From the NCBI GenBank assembly GCA_030596385.1, contig JAUVKD010000049.1, forward strand, positions 1 through 6,631: a stretch of DNA of 6,631 bases, in the 5' to 3' direction. A program made the translations under genes and the position numbers. Source of the DNA: Methanosarcinaceae archaeon (GTDB lineage: Archaea; Halobacteriota; Methanosarcinia; Methanosarcinales; Methanosarcinaceae). Shown in pieces: positions 4,967 through 6,631 of the stretch; the stretch's first letter is position 1, and each line of letters starts with the position of its first letter. The notes under the pieces are model-generated. The model had not been told where the DNA came from. It did no database searches and saw only the letters and a program-made list of their open reading frames with translations.

Positions 4967-6631
4967 ATTACGACTCCAATCGACAAACAAGGTGAAACAA
5001 CAGATCCAAATGAAGATACTGATGATGTAGAGTTAGTTGAGGCTGTGGTATCAAATAATGTTATATCGGATATTGTAGAGGGTGGGGAAAAAGCTGCAGG
5101 ACCGGCGGTAGAACAGGCAAAGGTGGAACAGGCAAAGGTGGAACAGGCAAAGGTGGAACAGGCAAAGGTGGAACAGGCAAAGGTGGAACAGGCAGATGCG
5201 GGACTGGTTGCTGTAAAAAAAGCACCACAACAGCTGAATACACCATCAGTTAGAGATCGGACGCACAATAATAACCGCCACGACGGTATTATTGAAAAGA
5301 TTGTCAGGAAAGTATTCCACACAGTCTATAAAAACATTGAATATACAGGTAAGGAATATTGTGAATATGATGTTGGAAAAGACAGTCCATTAGTTGAATT
5401 TGATGGTCTTGAAGGGTGTGTGGAAATCGATCGATACTGGGTGAAGGACCCCTTCATCCTGGTCGTGATCCTGCGTAATGACAGTTTGAATCAAAATGAA
5501 TATCATGCCATTGAACCAAAGTTAACTACTTTTGAAAAAGTATTGCTTGAAACGTTGCACGAAGACTTAAAAGATATTTTGGTGTTGAAAGATATCGATG
5601 TAGAGATCGAAGGAAGTATCCAGATATTAAGTACCTGCATCAATGATATCCTTGACGAATATTCGATAAATATTAGTCCGAGATCTTTGCAAAAAATATT
5701 CTATTATATATGCCGGAATTTTATCCATTACGAAAGAATAAATTCTTTGATGCTCGATCCCAATATTGAAGACGTATCATGCGATGGTGTGGGTATTCCC
5801 GTATTTATCTATCATCGCAAGTACATGAACATGACCACGAACATTTGTTTTAGTTCCGCCACCGACCTTGACAAGTTCACTGTCAAACTTGCGCAGCGAT
5901 GCGGCAAGCATATCTCACTTGGACAGCCAATTCTACATGCGACGCTTCCGGACGGGTCAAGATTGCAGGCAACGCTTGGCAAAGAAGTAACAACGCGCGG
6001 TAGTTCTCTTACAATAAGAAAGTTCAGGTCTGATCCTTTCACACCGATCGACCTTCTGCACTACGGCACCTGTTCACTTGATATTCTTGCCTATATGTGG
6101 CTTGCCATTGAGAACGGGAGAAGCCTGATCTTTGCAGGCGGTACAGCGTCCGGAAAAACATCATCATTGAATGCATTGTCGCTGTTCATTCCCTCACAGG
6201 CAAAGATCGTGACCATTGAAGATACCCGTGAACTCACATTGTTTAACGATAACTGGATAGCCGGAGTGACAAGGGAAAGTTACACAAAAGGAGGGGTTGG
6301 CGAGATCAATATGTATGACCTTCTCCGTGCAGCGCTGCGGCAAAGACCTGAATATATCATAGTGGGGGAAGTGCGAGGCGTAGAAGCACTAACCCTGTTC
6401 CAGGCGATGAACACCGGTCACACCACATATTCGACAATGCATGCAGGCAGCGTTGCTGAGGTTATCAACAGGCTTGAGAACGAGCCGATAAATGTCCCGC
6501 TCGTGATGATCAAGGCTTTGAACATCATAATCATCCAGGCTCTTGTATACAAGGGAAAAGAGCGCTTGCGCAGGTGTCTTTCTATCACTGAGGTTGTGGG
6601 GATCGATTCGACTTCCAATGAACTTCTTATA
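4967..6631 (+). CDS. Archaeal VirB11/GspE-type secretion or pilus motor ATPase, 3' end beyond the right edge (partial; start uncertain)
   Basis: The frame is open from 4943 to the right edge with no stop; 555 codons are visible from 4967. This is the hexameric motor ATPase family of archaeal type IV pili, archaella and Tad systems (PilB/ArlI/TadA), which acts at the inner face of the membrane with a polytopic platform protein. Numbering from 4967: acidic tail with VEQAK repeats (48-77); N-terminal domain with RYWVKDPF (about 156-163) and the segment SLMLDPNIEDVSCDG; LTIRKF with a likely catalytic Arg351; Walker A GGTASGKT (391-398); Asp box TIEDTREL (416-423); Walker B IIVGEVRG with Glu468; His box TMHAG with His492. 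All key residues are present. Start: there is no in-frame ATG until 5750, inside a conserved part. ATT at 4967 has GGGGGT 8 nt upstream and gives I/M-TTPIDKQGE. The first standard in-frame start is GTG 5045, with poor spacing, so 5045 is the conservative start. It follows the ArlH-like gene by 102 nt. Confidence 0.9.
   Translation, partial: MTTPIDKQGETTDPNEDTDDVELVEAVVSNNVISDIVEGGEKAAGPAVEQAKVEQAKVEQAKVEQAKVEQAKVEQADAGLVAVKKAPQQLNTPSVRDRTHNNNRHDGIIEKIVRKVFHTVYKNIEYTGKEYCEYDVGKDSPLVEFDGLEGCVEIDRYWVKDPFILVVILRNDSLNQNEYHAIEPKLTTFEKVLLETLHEDLKDILVLKDIDVEIEGSIQILSTCINDILDEYSINISPRSLQKIFYYICRNFIHYERINSLMLDPNIEDVSCDGVGIPVFIYHRKYMNMTTNICFSSATDLDKFTVKLAQRCGKHISLGQPILHATLPDGSRLQATLGKEVTTRGSSLTIRKFRSDPFTPIDLLHYGTCSLDILAYMWLAIENGRSLIFAGGTASGKTSSLNALSLFIPSQAKIVTIEDTRELTLFNDNWIAGVTRESYTKGGVGEINMYDLLRAALRQRPEYIIVGEVRGVEALTLFQAMNTGHTTYSTMHAGSVAEVINRLENEPINVPLVMIKALNIIIIQALVYKGKERLRRCLSITEVVGIDSTSNELLI
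5108..5197 (+). repeat. In-frame 15-bp tandem repeat (six VEQAK-type units)
   Basis: Six 15-bp units start at 5108, 5123, 5138, 5153, 5168 and 5183. Four are identical in DNA (GTGGAACAGGCAAAG); the first differs by one base and the last ends in Asp instead of Lys. They encode VEQAK in the acidic tail of the motor ATPase. The near-identity points to recent expansion by replication slippage, and changes in copy number would keep the frame. Confidence 0.95.

Overview
The window looks like part of a euryarchaeal chromosome. The support is a VirB11/GspE-type ATPase of the archaeal pilus/archaellum class, a run of single-domain KaiC/RAD55-like RecA-fold proteins, TATA-like AT-rich promoters and strong GGAGGTGA-type Shine-Dalgarno sites. 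Gene style and moderate AT-richness suggest a Methanomicrobia/Methanosarcinales-like methanogen or relative. That placement is inference; no rRNA or other taxonomic marker is present.

Layout: positions 1-774 hold two minus-strand genes for small secreted proteins. The first transcribed is complete (774 to 322, 150 aa). The second (296 to beyond the left edge) has its own strong ribosome binding site. They share an NTG-x3-A-x-V-x-V-x-F core and are probably paralogous beta-sandwich surface proteins. Positions 775-1165 form a non-coding divergent intergenic region with TATA-like boxes and a 7-bp inverted repeat. From 1166 to the right edge, five plus-strand genes are closely spaced and probably form one operon.

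The plus-strand genes are: (1) 1166-2035, a RecA-fold protein whose Walker A has lost Lys and Ser/Thr; (2) 2088-2780, a KaiC-like ATPase with an intact Walker A, a Glu-Glu pair and Walker B; (3) 2813-4123, an acidic protein with seven 19-residue repeats followed by a RecA-like domain with no P-loop; (4) 4142-4864, a KaiC/ArlH-like ATPase with intact Walker A but only one of the two catalytic glutamates; (5) about 4967 to the right edge, a secretion/pilus motor ATPase with a VEQAK-repeat acidic N-terminus and all catalytic boxes, but no standard start codon at the expected place.

Working model: four RecA/KaiC-fold proteins, of which only one has the full catalytic set, form a regulatory or assembly module for the filament/secretion ATPase encoded last. 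The archaellum provides the precedent, where the KaiC-like ArlH works with the motor ATPase ArlI. A membrane platform protein (ArlJ/TadC/PilC type) is expected just beyond the right edge. The divergent secreted proteins could be surface partners or substrates, but only proximity supports that.
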